DNA of 64,000 bases from Rickettsia typhi (lineage in GTDB: Bacteria > Pseudomonadota > Alphaproteobacteria > Rickettsiales > Rickettsiaceae): positions 1 through 64,000 of the forward strand of contig CAMBEC010000009.1 in the NCBI GenBank assembly GCA_945865485.1, read 5' to 3'. A model generated the notes under the pieces. That model was not told the origin of the DNA. It saw nothing but the letters and a program-made list of their open reading frames with translations, and made no database searches. The number at the start of each line of letters is the position of its first letter. Within the stretch, counting starts at the first letter, position 1. This document shows, piece by piece, positions 51,831 to 59,536 of the stretch. The position numbers and the translations under genes are program-made.

Positions 51831-51846
51831 AAAAGGTAGAAAAAAT

Positions 51847-52866
51847 ATGACAAAAGAACTAGATAATAACAATTACGCTACATTGATACAAACGCTTAAG
51901 ACGGAAATCAGTCAGGCGCGAATAAGGGCGCATTTATCCGTAAACAAAGAAATGATTTCTCTTTATTGGCGTATAGGTAGTCAAATACTCGAGCGTCAAG
52001 GTAAGGAGGGTTGGGGAACTAAGGTTATTGAGAGCATTTCAAATGATTTGCGTAAGGAGTTTCCTGAAATGAAAGGATTAAGTGCTAGAAATCTTGTGTA
52101 TATGCAGACTTTTGCACGAGAATTTACCGACTTCGAATTTACGCAGCAGACTGCTGCGCAAATTCCATGGTTTCATACCTGTACCATTTTAGACAAAATT
52201 TCTGATCCTAAGCAAAGAATATGGTACATACAAAAAACCATAGAAAATGGTTGGTCGCGGAACGTTCTTAGCATACAGATTCAAAGTGATTTGTACGCAA
52301 GAGATGGCAAAAGTATAAACAACTTCAAAAGTACATTGCCAGCAGCTCAATCAGACCTAGCGCAAAGTATAATTAAAGATCCATATAATTTAGAATTTCT
52401 TGATATTCAAGGAAAGATTCATGAGCGTGAGTTAGAAGGAAAGCTTATAGATCATATCAGGAACTTCCTACTTGAACTTGGGCAGGGTTTCGCTTTTATT
52501 GGCAATCAATATCATATTGAACTTGAGGGTGAGGACTACTATCTCGATCTACTTTTCTATCACGTAAAGCTTAAATGCTACGTTGTCATTGAGCTTAAAA
52601 CTGGCAAATTCAAGCCAGAACATGCTGGCAAGATGAATTTCTATTTAAACCTCATGGATAGACAAGTTAAAGATAAGTCGGACAATCCAACTATCGGCCT
52701 TATTCTTTGTGAAGATAAAAAAGGTATAACTGTTGAATATGCGATTGAAGGGATTAATAAGCCTATGGGAGTGTCACAATTTAAACTGACTGAAAAATTA
52801 CCTGAGCAACTAAAGCAGTATTTACCAACTGCTGAAGAACTGACCAAGCTTGTGGAAGATAAATAA
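51847..52866 (+). CDS. DUF1016 / PDDEXK nuclease family protein
   Basis: From the ATG at 51847 the product has 339 residues. The N-terminal DUF1016 helical domain is recognised by VNKEMISLYWRIGSQILERQ, GWGTKVIESISNDLRKEFP and GLSARNLVYMQTFAREF. The C-terminal nuclease domain has YLDLLFYHVKLKCYVVIELK, the D...E-x-K catalytic pattern, followed by GKMNFYLN. The family (YhcG) is found in many mobile elements and near restriction systems; its role is unclear. A second member starts at 63839. It is inserted between conjugation genes. Confidence 0.9.
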   Translation: MTKELDNNNYATLIQTLKTEISQARIRAHLSVNKEMISLYWRIGSQILERQGKEGWGTKVIESISNDLRKEFPEMKGLSARNLVYMQTFAREFTDFEFTQQTAAQIPWFHTCTILDKISDPKQRIWYIQKTIENGWSRNVLSIQIQSDLYARDGKSINNFKSTLPAAQSDLAQSIIKDPYNLEFLDIQGKIHERELEGKLIDHIRNFLLELGQGFAFIGNQYHIELEGEDYYLDLLFYHVKLKCYVVIELKTGKFKPEHAGKMNFYLNLMDRQVKDKSDNPTIGLILCEDKKGITVEYAIEGINKPMGVSQFKLTEKLPEQLKQYLPTAEELTKLVEDK

Positions 52867-52909
52867 TTATTAAAAAATGCAAAACGAATTGGCTGAGGTA
52901 TGAAATAAA

Positions 52910-54013
52910 ATGAAACAAAACCAGCATCAGCTGGTATTAGGAGCAGAATCTTGGCGGAGACACTCCTTATACCAGCCCCTTCCTCTGCAAAATATAATTA
53001 AGCAGATTGTAATGCTGATTCTAGTCATAGTAATGCCTATATCAGCAAATGCGAGCGTAACTTGCAAAGGACATTTTGTCAATCCCATTACCGACGTCTG
53101 TTGGGGATGTTTGTTACCAATTTCAATTGGCGGCTTTGAAATTGGTAAGGGAGTAACGCCTAAAAAGCGTGATATCAAGAATCCTACATCGCCTGTTTGT
53201 GCTTGTAGCAAGTTAGGTCAGCCAATCCCAATTCCTGGAATATCTATTGGCTTTTGGGAGCCGGTGCGTTTGGTAGATGTAACCAGAACACCTTATTGCA
53301 TGGTTAATCTTGGCGGGATTGCCCTGGGTAATGATGCAAAAAAAATCAGTAGTTACGCCAGAGGCTATGATAAGCGTGCTACTCACTCAAGTTTCTATCA
53401 CTTACATTATTATGTCTATCCACTGATCTATTGGCTTGAGCTGATCACTGATTTCATGTGTTTGGAACAAAGTACGTTTGACGTTGCTTACATGAGTGAG
53501 TTTGACATTACCTGGAATGATTCCAAGCTACAATCTCTACTAAACCCTGAAGCTATTCTCTTTGGCAATCCTCTTGCTCAAGCTGCATGTGGTTTGGACT
53601 GTGCAAGTGCAACAGCAACAACTGCGATAGACAGCATGTTTTGGTGCGCTGGTTGCCTTGGGAACATGTATCCATTTTCTGGAGCTAATGCGGATCATGT
53701 TGGCGGCGTGCAAAATAGCTCATTACTAACCACTAGAATTATCTCAAAGATGCATCGCATTGGTTTGGCACAGGAGACGTCAACAACGGATGCAAGCATT
53801 AATGGTGGAATTTGTAGGAAGAGTAGGGCTCTTAAAATCAAAAAAAGCCAATACAAATTACAGATGACTAATCCAAAATCCAGTTCAGATGGAATTGGTT
53901 GTTGGCCACTGGGTTTAAGCGATATGGCCTATAGCGCATTTAAAGAATATCCGTATGACGGACAAGATTGGGGGTACTTGATATGGCGAAAAAAAAATTG
54001 CTGTTTGTTTTAA
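52910..54013 (+). CDS. traU: TraU, DNA-transfer/pilus assembly protein
   Basis: A 367-residue exported protein (F TraU 330), with a rather long N terminus before the hydrophobic signal core (IVMLILVIVMPISANA). The mature part is Cys-rich with the family pattern: CKGHFVNPITDVCWGCLLPI, SPVCACSK, GFWEPVRLVDVTR, YCMVNLGG, HYYVYPLIYWLELI and FWCAGCLGNMYPFSG. It is a periplasmic component, partly needed for DNA transfer in F. It overlaps trbC by 31 bp. Confidence 0.93.
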   Translation: MKQNQHQLVLGAESWRRHSLYQPLPLQNIIKQIVMLILVIVMPISANASVTCKGHFVNPITDVCWGCLLPISIGGFEIGKGVTPKKRDIKNPTSPVCACSKLGQPIPIPGISIGFWEPVRLVDVTRTPYCMVNLGGIALGNDAKKISSYARGYDKRATHSSFYHLHYYVYPLIYWLELITDFMCLEQSTFDVAYMSEFDITWNDSKLQSLLNPEAILFGNPLAQAACGLDCASATATTAIDSMFWCAGCLGNMYPFSGANADHVGGVQNSSLLTTRIISKMHRIGLAQETSTTDASINGGICRKSRALKIKKSQYKLQMTNPKSSSDGIGCWPLGLSDMAYSAFKEYPYDGQDWGYLIWRKKNCCLF

Positions 54014-54675
54014 ACTTAACGCTTTTATTTGGTTTCAATACAAAGGCAGAAGAACGGTTTGAATTTAAAAAGGAAGATATGGAATTTGCTAAAGAGTTAG
54101 CAAGCCAATCAAGGCAAATCAGCATGAGCGCAATTAAAGAAGAATGGTTGAAATTACAGCAAATGCAACAAAGCAAAAATGGAGAAAATGAACGAATTGG
54201 CCAAACAGGTTTAGATGAGCTATTGCCAGATAGAATGGGATATTCCGAAGTCGAGCTGAAGATATTTGTCTCAAGTTCCATGGGTAAGGAGTTGCTTAAG
54301 AATTACTTAAATCAAGCTAAGCGATATAAAGCAACTCTAGTCTTTAACGGACTGCCTGGAGGATCATGGCACAAATTGTCAGAACTTGTTTATGAGGTAA
54401 CTGGTGGTGAGGAGGAAGGAGTTTCGATGCAAATCGATGATTTAGCTTTTGAAGAGTATGGTGTTACCAGCGTGCCTTCATTTGTTTTAGCTAAGGAGAA
54501 GGGGGTATTTGAAGAAAGAGGGAATGATGAATCTGAGCCCCCATCTTTTGATAAAGTAATTGGAAATATCGGGATTAGAAGGGCACTTGAGGAGATGAGA
54601 GAGAAAGGAGAGTTATCAATGTTGGCTGCTAAAATATTAGAGGAGCAACTCATTGCGGAGGCTAAATCTAAATGA
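53983..54675 (+). CDS. trbC: TrbC, type-F pilin assembly protein
   Basis: From the ATG at 53983 the product has 230 residues (F TrbC 212); a start five codons earlier is also open. It has a signal peptide (LLFVLNLTLLFGFNTKA), a charged linker, and then the TrbC domain with a thioredoxin-like layout (LKIFVSSSMGKELLKNYLN, ATLVFNGLPGGS, YGVTSVPSFVLA). In some elements TrbC is fused to TraW; here they are separate. It overlaps traU by 31 bp and the next gene by 4 bp. Confidence 0.88.
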   Translation: MAKKKLLFVLNLTLLFGFNTKAEERFEFKKEDMEFAKELASQSRQISMSAIKEEWLKLQQMQQSKNGENERIGQTGLDELLPDRMGYSEVELKIFVSSSMGKELLKNYLNQAKRYKATLVFNGLPGGSWHKLSELVYEVTGGEEEGVSMQIDDLAFEEYGVTSVPSFVLAKEKGVFEERGNDESEPPSFDKVIGNIGIRRALEEMREKGELSMLAAKILEEQLIAEAKSK

Positions 54676-55730
54676 GCATTAGCTATATCAGGAATATTTT
54701 CATTGGTTGCACGGCCGCAGTTTGTCTGCTGGCTCATAGTGCTTATGGTGAATATCGTGATGTAACTACTAAAGTTAATGTCAATGAGCAAACGGATTTG
54801 TTTCAGACATCTACGGGTGATTATTCTGGCTTGCAAAAGCAAATTGAAGCTCAGAAGGATGCTGGGCTTGACTCTGTTAGATCTGGTGGTGGGATAGAAT
54901 ATTTGGCTAAAGAAAGCAGAGAAGAAATAGAGCAGAATGCAGCCGGCTTATCAAGCATTAAAGCGACAGAGTTAAGCTCCCAAGGTACTGGGGAAATGGT
55001 TAAACAAAATATTATTAATGAGCTCTATGTAGATTATAGCAAGCCACTGAACAAACAGCATTTAGTTGACGCAAAAAAGCTAGCTAAAGGACAGGATGAG
55101 CTGATGCGCAACTTGCTTGCCAAGCTGCAAGATATTGGCGTTGATTGCAAAACAGTTAAAGGCCCCGTGGAGCAAGAGCCTACCTATTACTTAAAGGTAG
55201 AGCAAACGCAGCATAAGGATACGGTCTACAACAAAACCATTTGTGAGGAATTGCGTAACACCTATCAATGTAACGACTCTGTATCGTTAACGTGCGTCCG
55301 AAAAGGCATAGGATATGGCGAATGGGAATCAAGAACAATTAAGTTTCCAGGCCATGTACTGCACAATGAAAAAATGAATTGGGGTTATGCTGTTAAATGG
55401 AAAAACAAGCGTTGGGGTTGGCATATAACGCCTTATCATCCAGGTGGTTGGGGCGAATATCAGATTGATTCTATTTGGAGCGGGAATCCAGGGGCGATAA
55501 TAGCAGATGCGAGAGGTTATATAGCATCAAAGCTTGGTGCCTTGCTTGAGCAAATTGGTGAGCATGTTGGTTTTCCAGATAGTGGCAGAGGTATTGGTAA
55601 CATTAACGGAGGTTTTCAACGCTGGCGCGTGGTGTGGGACGAATATGAGTTTAATTATCAGTTTCGTGAGGCTTTCGACACCTGTGAAGAATGGAAGGAA
55701 GATTGGACTGAGAGGTGTAGATTAAAATGA
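54672..55730 (+). CDS. TraN-like, N-terminal half (split TraN)
   Basis: A 352-residue exported protein (signal cut near AYG). Its middle corresponds to the N-terminal domain of F TraN: a disordered Gln/Ser-rich lead, a helical segment, and then the Cys-poor beta region with Cys at VDCKTV, TICEEL, YQCND and LTCVRKG. It ends YEFNYQFREAFDTCEEWKED, comparable to the point halfway through F TraN. It is directly followed by the C-terminal half through a 4-bp ATGA overlap. The homology is from pattern memory, so confidence is moderate. Confidence 0.65.
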   Translation: MSISYIRNIFIGCTAAVCLLAHSAYGEYRDVTTKVNVNEQTDLFQTSTGDYSGLQKQIEAQKDAGLDSVRSGGGIEYLAKESREEIEQNAAGLSSIKATELSSQGTGEMVKQNIINELYVDYSKPLNKQHLVDAKKLAKGQDELMRNLLAKLQDIGVDCKTVKGPVEQEPTYYLKVEQTQHKDTVYNKTICEELRNTYQCNDSVSLTCVRKGIGYGEWESRTIKFPGHVLHNEKMNWGYAVKWKNKRWGWHITPYHPGGWGEYQIDSIWSGNPGAIIADARGYIASKLGALLEQIGEHVGFPDSGRGIGNINGGFQRWRVVWDEYEFNYQFREAFDTCEEWKEDWTERCRLK

Positions 55731-57184
55731 TTATTCACACCCTTAAACTATGGCTAATTTCAATCATGCTCATACAGGCAATAGCAACCAGCGTAGTAAT
55801 TGCCGGTAGTAGGTTTGTTGAAACTTATCCATGTTCAAATGCGGTTAAAACATGTGTTGGTGGTAGTGGAACAAGAACAATAGAAGGCTTTCAGGTAAGT
55901 CGTGATTGCTGGGAATGGGGTTATGTCAAAACCTGCAACTATCCAAGTAAGAATGATTGTCGTTTGTACGAGCATTGTTACGCAGTTGGTGATCTTGGCT
56001 GCTTGTTGCAGGACTCACTTGGCTCTTGCGTCAATTTGCAGCGTGAATTTTCTTGCAAGTCTTGGGATGTAGTAAATAAAGATAATCAAACAGCAAGAAT
56101 GGGTTTTGAGGAAAAACCAGGCAAGGATGGTCTCATATGCAAAGGAATACCTTGTATTGATGGCAATTGCGTAGATAAGAGCTATGAAACTAATGGTGAG
56201 ATGATGGATTCACTGTCAAAGTTATATGCCACCAGCAATATGAATCCTGATAAGGACGGTAATTTCAATTTGTTTCAGGGAACCGGTCAGCATTGTGCCA
56301 AGAAGCCTGTTGGTTATAGCAATTGTTGCCAAATAGATGGTAAGGGATGGGGTAAGAATCTGGGGGCTAAATGTACTAAAGATGAGCAAACATTGATTGA
56401 TATGAGATCAAAAAAGCTCTGCGTTTATGTTGGCAAACAAAGTACTAAGAAAATGAATGTTACCACAGCAATTAAGCATCGGTTTTGCTGTTTTGGCAAC
56501 TTGCTGGACAAGGTTATACAAATTGGTGGAAGAAAGCAATTAGGTAGAAGTTTTGGTAGTGGTAGTGCTCCTGATTGTGGTGGCTTGAGCCTAGAGGAGA
56601 TACTGCGCATTGACTGGAATCTGGTCGACTTTGCTGAGTTTATCGACGACTTAAAAATCAAATTTGCCGGAACTTATAAAGCACCAAATGCAGGCGAATT
56701 AGCTTCCACGGTGGAGGTGTCGATGGAAAGCATACGCAAATACGATGATGACCCATCAAATCAAGCAAACAATATGAGCGGTTGGAATGGCAAGATGCAA
56801 GATGATTCATCAGAAGCAGATGAGGAGAGAAGATTAGAGGCAGAGCGACAAGAGCGAGAAAGATTAGCAAAACTAGAGCAAGAACGTTTGGCCCAATTAG
56901 AAAGGGAGAGGTTAGAGCAAGAACGTTTAGCTAAGATAGAAGCCGAGAGAAAGTTAGCTCGTAAACAAGAGATTAGTATAGAGCTAGTCCCACTTAGAAA
57001 AAGAGAACAGGAACTGGTTTCAATAATTTATCAGTGTAGCTCAGTCCAAATGAATAACAGGGCTTGGCCAGTGCCACCTGAGTATGTAGAGGCAGTAAAA
57101 AAATCCCAAGAAACTTCACCAAAGTTAGATTTAATACGTAAGCAAATACAAGTTTTGAAAAATGAACTAAGAGAGCTGGAATAA
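55727..57184 (+). CDS. traN: TraN, Cys-rich C-terminal half with added coiled coil
   Basis: A 485-residue protein with its own signal peptide (cut near VIAG). The Cys-rich core matches the C-terminal half of F TraN: SCVNLQREFSCKSWD, CKGIPCIDGNCVDKSYE, MDSLSKLYA, GYSNCCQIDGKGWGKNLG, HRFCCFGN, LGRSFGSGSAPDCGGLS and IDWNLVDFAEFIDDL. After about residue 365 comes an extra coiled coil of Glu/Arg/Leu heptads that F TraN lacks. TraN is the outer-membrane mating-pair stabilisation protein that contacts the recipient. The two halves would have to assemble in the envelope. Confidence 0.85.
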   Translation: MIIHTLKLWLISIMLIQAIATSVVIAGSRFVETYPCSNAVKTCVGGSGTRTIEGFQVSRDCWEWGYVKTCNYPSKNDCRLYEHCYAVGDLGCLLQDSLGSCVNLQREFSCKSWDVVNKDNQTARMGFEEKPGKDGLICKGIPCIDGNCVDKSYETNGEMMDSLSKLYATSNMNPDKDGNFNLFQGTGQHCAKKPVGYSNCCQIDGKGWGKNLGAKCTKDEQTLIDMRSKKLCVYVGKQSTKKMNVTTAIKHRFCCFGNLLDKVIQIGGRKQLGRSFGSGSAPDCGGLSLEEILRIDWNLVDFAEFIDDLKIKFAGTYKAPNAGELASTVEVSMESIRKYDDDPSNQANNMSGWNGKMQDDSSEADEERRLEAERQERERLAKLEQERLAQLERERLEQERLAKIEAERKLARKQEISIELVPLRKREQELVSIIYQCSSVQMNNRAWPVPPEYVEAVKKSQETSPKLDLIRKQIQVLKNELRELE

Positions 57185-57185
57185 T

Positions 57186-58067
57186 ATGCAAACCAGAACA
57201 TTAGCTGTCTTATTGATCTTGTTCCAGCTTATAGCGGTGAATGCTCAGGCTAGAGAAAATTTCTTCGAGCAACGTTATCGTGGGTGGTTATGGTTTGATG
57301 AAAATGCCAGAGAGCAAGAGGAGCTCTCAGAAGAAAATCAAGCACCTACTATAGCGCAAATGGAGCAGGCAAAAATAGAGAATGAGGAGTTTGCTAAAGA
57401 GCTTGAATTATTAAAGCATCTAGCGATCAGGCATCCTGACAATCTTGAATATATCAAATTGTACAAATTAAAGGAAAAAGAAATGATGGATAATGCCGAG
57501 GTCCTTAGCTTGAATTGGCTAATGGCTAATTTCTTAAATCCCGACATTGTTGATGAGTTAAAGAACCCACAAAACATCTATGGCCGAGATATCAGAAATC
57601 AGCAACAGCAAGCAGATGATAGAGCTACGCTTCTTGAATTAGCTACAAAGGTCGAATTGTTTGTCTTTAGGCAAGATAATTGTCCTCATTGTCCTACTTT
57701 AGAGAAGCACCTTAGTACCTTTGCTACAAAATACGGATTTAAAGTTGAGGCTATTAGCCCTGATCATAGCCAAAGTCAATATTACAAGACGCACACAAGC
57801 CCTGAATTAATAGAAAAGCTTGGGCTTAAAATCATGCCAACTGTTATTGCCGTGGTTAATGAGAGTAGACACAGGTTTGAATTAGTAAGAGGAGGTGTTT
57901 CAGTCGTAGATATTGAAGAAAAAGCTCTCCTTCTTGCCAAGCATTTAGGTATTAAGGTTGTAATGGATTATGCAGCTGAGCCAAAAAAGCCAAAACCAAT
58001 AGCAACAATGATTGATCAAGAAACACAAGTAAAACAAGGACAGGGGTGCACTTCATGCTTAGATTAA
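57186..58067 (+). CDS. traF: TraF, thioredoxin-like pilus assembly protein
   Basis: A 293-residue exported protein (F TraF 247), with a signal peptide cut after AQA. The family's RGWLWFDE region follows, then a helical linker, and a thioredoxin fold with an intact active site CPHC (Cys166-Cys169). This motif is lost in F TraF but kept in other F-type elements. The C terminus carries a further C-TSC pair. With its CXXC it could fold the many Cys residues of TraU, TraH and TraN. It overlaps traH by 13 bp. Confidence 0.92.
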   Translation: MQTRTLAVLLILFQLIAVNAQARENFFEQRYRGWLWFDENAREQEELSEENQAPTIAQMEQAKIENEEFAKELELLKHLAIRHPDNLEYIKLYKLKEKEMMDNAEVLSLNWLMANFLNPDIVDELKNPQNIYGRDIRNQQQQADDRATLLELATKVELFVFRQDNCPHCPTLEKHLSTFATKYGFKVEAISPDHSQSQYYKTHTSPELIEKLGLKIMPTVIAVVNESRHRFELVRGGVSVVDIEEKALLLAKHLGIKVVMDYAAEPKKPKPIATMIDQETQVKQGQGCTSCLD

Positions 58068-59452
58068 TATTGCTATCAATTCTATTATGCATTCCTCAAA
58101 CGTCCTTGGCTGGATTTGATAGTCTAATTAAGGACGTATTTCCTAGCGGCACAATGAGCAATAGTACAGCATCAGCTATTGTCAAAGAACAAGCTGCCGG
58201 TCATTTTATGGGCGGATCGGTGATTATCAAAACTCCGGCAGATCCTAAATTATCATTAATTCAGGCACGTGCGCCAACTTGTAGGCTTGGTGGCTTGCCT
58301 TGCGGCGCTCAAATAGAATTACTTGGTGGTGCATTATCGTTAGTATCAACAGCAGAATTAATGGCTTATCTAAAGAATTTACCAGCTAATGCTGCTACTT
58401 ATGGCGGAATGATGGCCATTAAAACACTCTGCCCGCAATGTCAGGATCTATTAGAATATCTGGATAGCAAGGCTGATTGGCTTAACAAAATGAGTGTAGA
58501 TAAATGCCATGCTATCCAATCACTTATGGATCCTATGTTTCCAAAAGAGAATGCTAAAGCTGAAGGATTGCGTCAGTCCCAGATGGTTCTTACGGGTGGC
58601 GGTAAAGATATGGCGGACTATCAGCGCAAATCTAAGAAAGACACTGGAGATCCAACTGACGGTGTAGCTGAGCTGGAATCTCAACTTGGCGAGAACTATA
58701 ATCTTGTTTGGAAAGCTCTGGCTAAGAAAGTTGGCTCTGATGGCGATGCTAAGGAGCTCAAAGAATTATTGATGAGTATATCAGGAACTGTTATCGGCAC
58801 CAAAGGTGAGGATAGAAAGCCAAAAGTACAGCATCTTAAATCATTGGTGAGCCGCGATTTAATCAAGCAATTCATTGGTGCAGATGGGGTAGATAGCGAC
58901 AATATTCGTTTATATATTTGTGATGAAGCAAAACTTTGTACTAATCCTGTGGCCAAAGAAAAGGCAATACGTAAAGGCGCGTTCTTATTCCAGCGAGTAC
59001 AAAAGATAGTAGCATCAATTGTAACCAAGATATTGGCTAACGATGGTGCTTTGACAGCTGAAGAAGAAACTATTATTGCTCTTTCCTCTGAGCAACTAAT
59101 TCTAAAAATTGAAATGGATCTAGCCACCTATTCTGGCAAGAATAATGTCATTAGTAATCAAACGGAATATATCGAGGCGCTGAGTTTTGATGTGGTGACG
59201 TATTACTTGCAAGCGCTATTGACCGAGGTACAAGAAGCAGTTGGAGAGTTGTCACATGCTCAGGTAGCTGATGCCAAAAAATTTGAGGCGTTTGAGCAGG
59301 ATACCAGAGAGACCATGCGTATGCTAGCCGGGGCAAGAGTAGAAGCTAGGGGGCGTTATGAGTTAATTGCTAATAGTAAAGAAAGACTCAGGCGCGATGT
59401 GGATTACTTTGATCGGAATTTCGAGTCGTTCATTGGTAGCCAGAATAACTAG
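58055..59452 (+). CDS. traH: TraH, pilus assembly protein
   Basis: From the ATG at 58055 the product has 465 residues (F TraH 458); the frame opens 3 codons earlier. It has a signal peptide (cut after SLAG-type site), then APTCRLGGLPCGAQIELLGG, the conserved Cys-containing start, followed by LCPQCQDLLEYLD and DKCHAIQSLMDPMFP. The long C-terminal half is helical with heptad character. A periplasmic or outer-membrane complex part acting with TraF, TraU and TraW. Confidence 0.94.
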   Translation: MLRLILLSILLCIPQTSLAGFDSLIKDVFPSGTMSNSTASAIVKEQAAGHFMGGSVIIKTPADPKLSLIQARAPTCRLGGLPCGAQIELLGGALSLVSTAELMAYLKNLPANAATYGGMMAIKTLCPQCQDLLEYLDSKADWLNKMSVDKCHAIQSLMDPMFPKENAKAEGLRQSQMVLTGGGKDMADYQRKSKKDTGDPTDGVAELESQLGENYNLVWKALAKKVGSDGDAKELKELLMSISGTVIGTKGEDRKPKVQHLKSLVSRDLIKQFIGADGVDSDNIRLYICDEAKLCTNPVAKEKAIRKGAFLFQRVQKIVASIVTKILANDGALTAEEETIIALSSEQLILKIEMDLATYSGKNNVISNQTEYIEALSFDVVTYYLQALLTEVQEAVGELSHAQVADAKKFEAFEQDTRETMRMLAGARVEARGRYELIANSKERLRRDVDYFDRNFESFIGSQNN

Positions 59453-59474
59453 GGCAGAAATATAGGAATAAAGC

Positions 59475-59486
59475 CATATAGACATA
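59475..59486 (+). repeat. CATATAGACATA repeat upstream of traG
   Basis: Identical to 41009-41020 upstream of traE. The 84-bp gap 59453-59536 between traH and traG is AT-rich, and its part before the GGAAAAAAAG site has a similar base pattern to the traL-traE gap. Confidence 0.35.
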
Positions 59487-59536
59487 TAGCAATATAGAAC
59501 TAACAAAATAATAGACGCAAACAATAGGAAAAAAAG

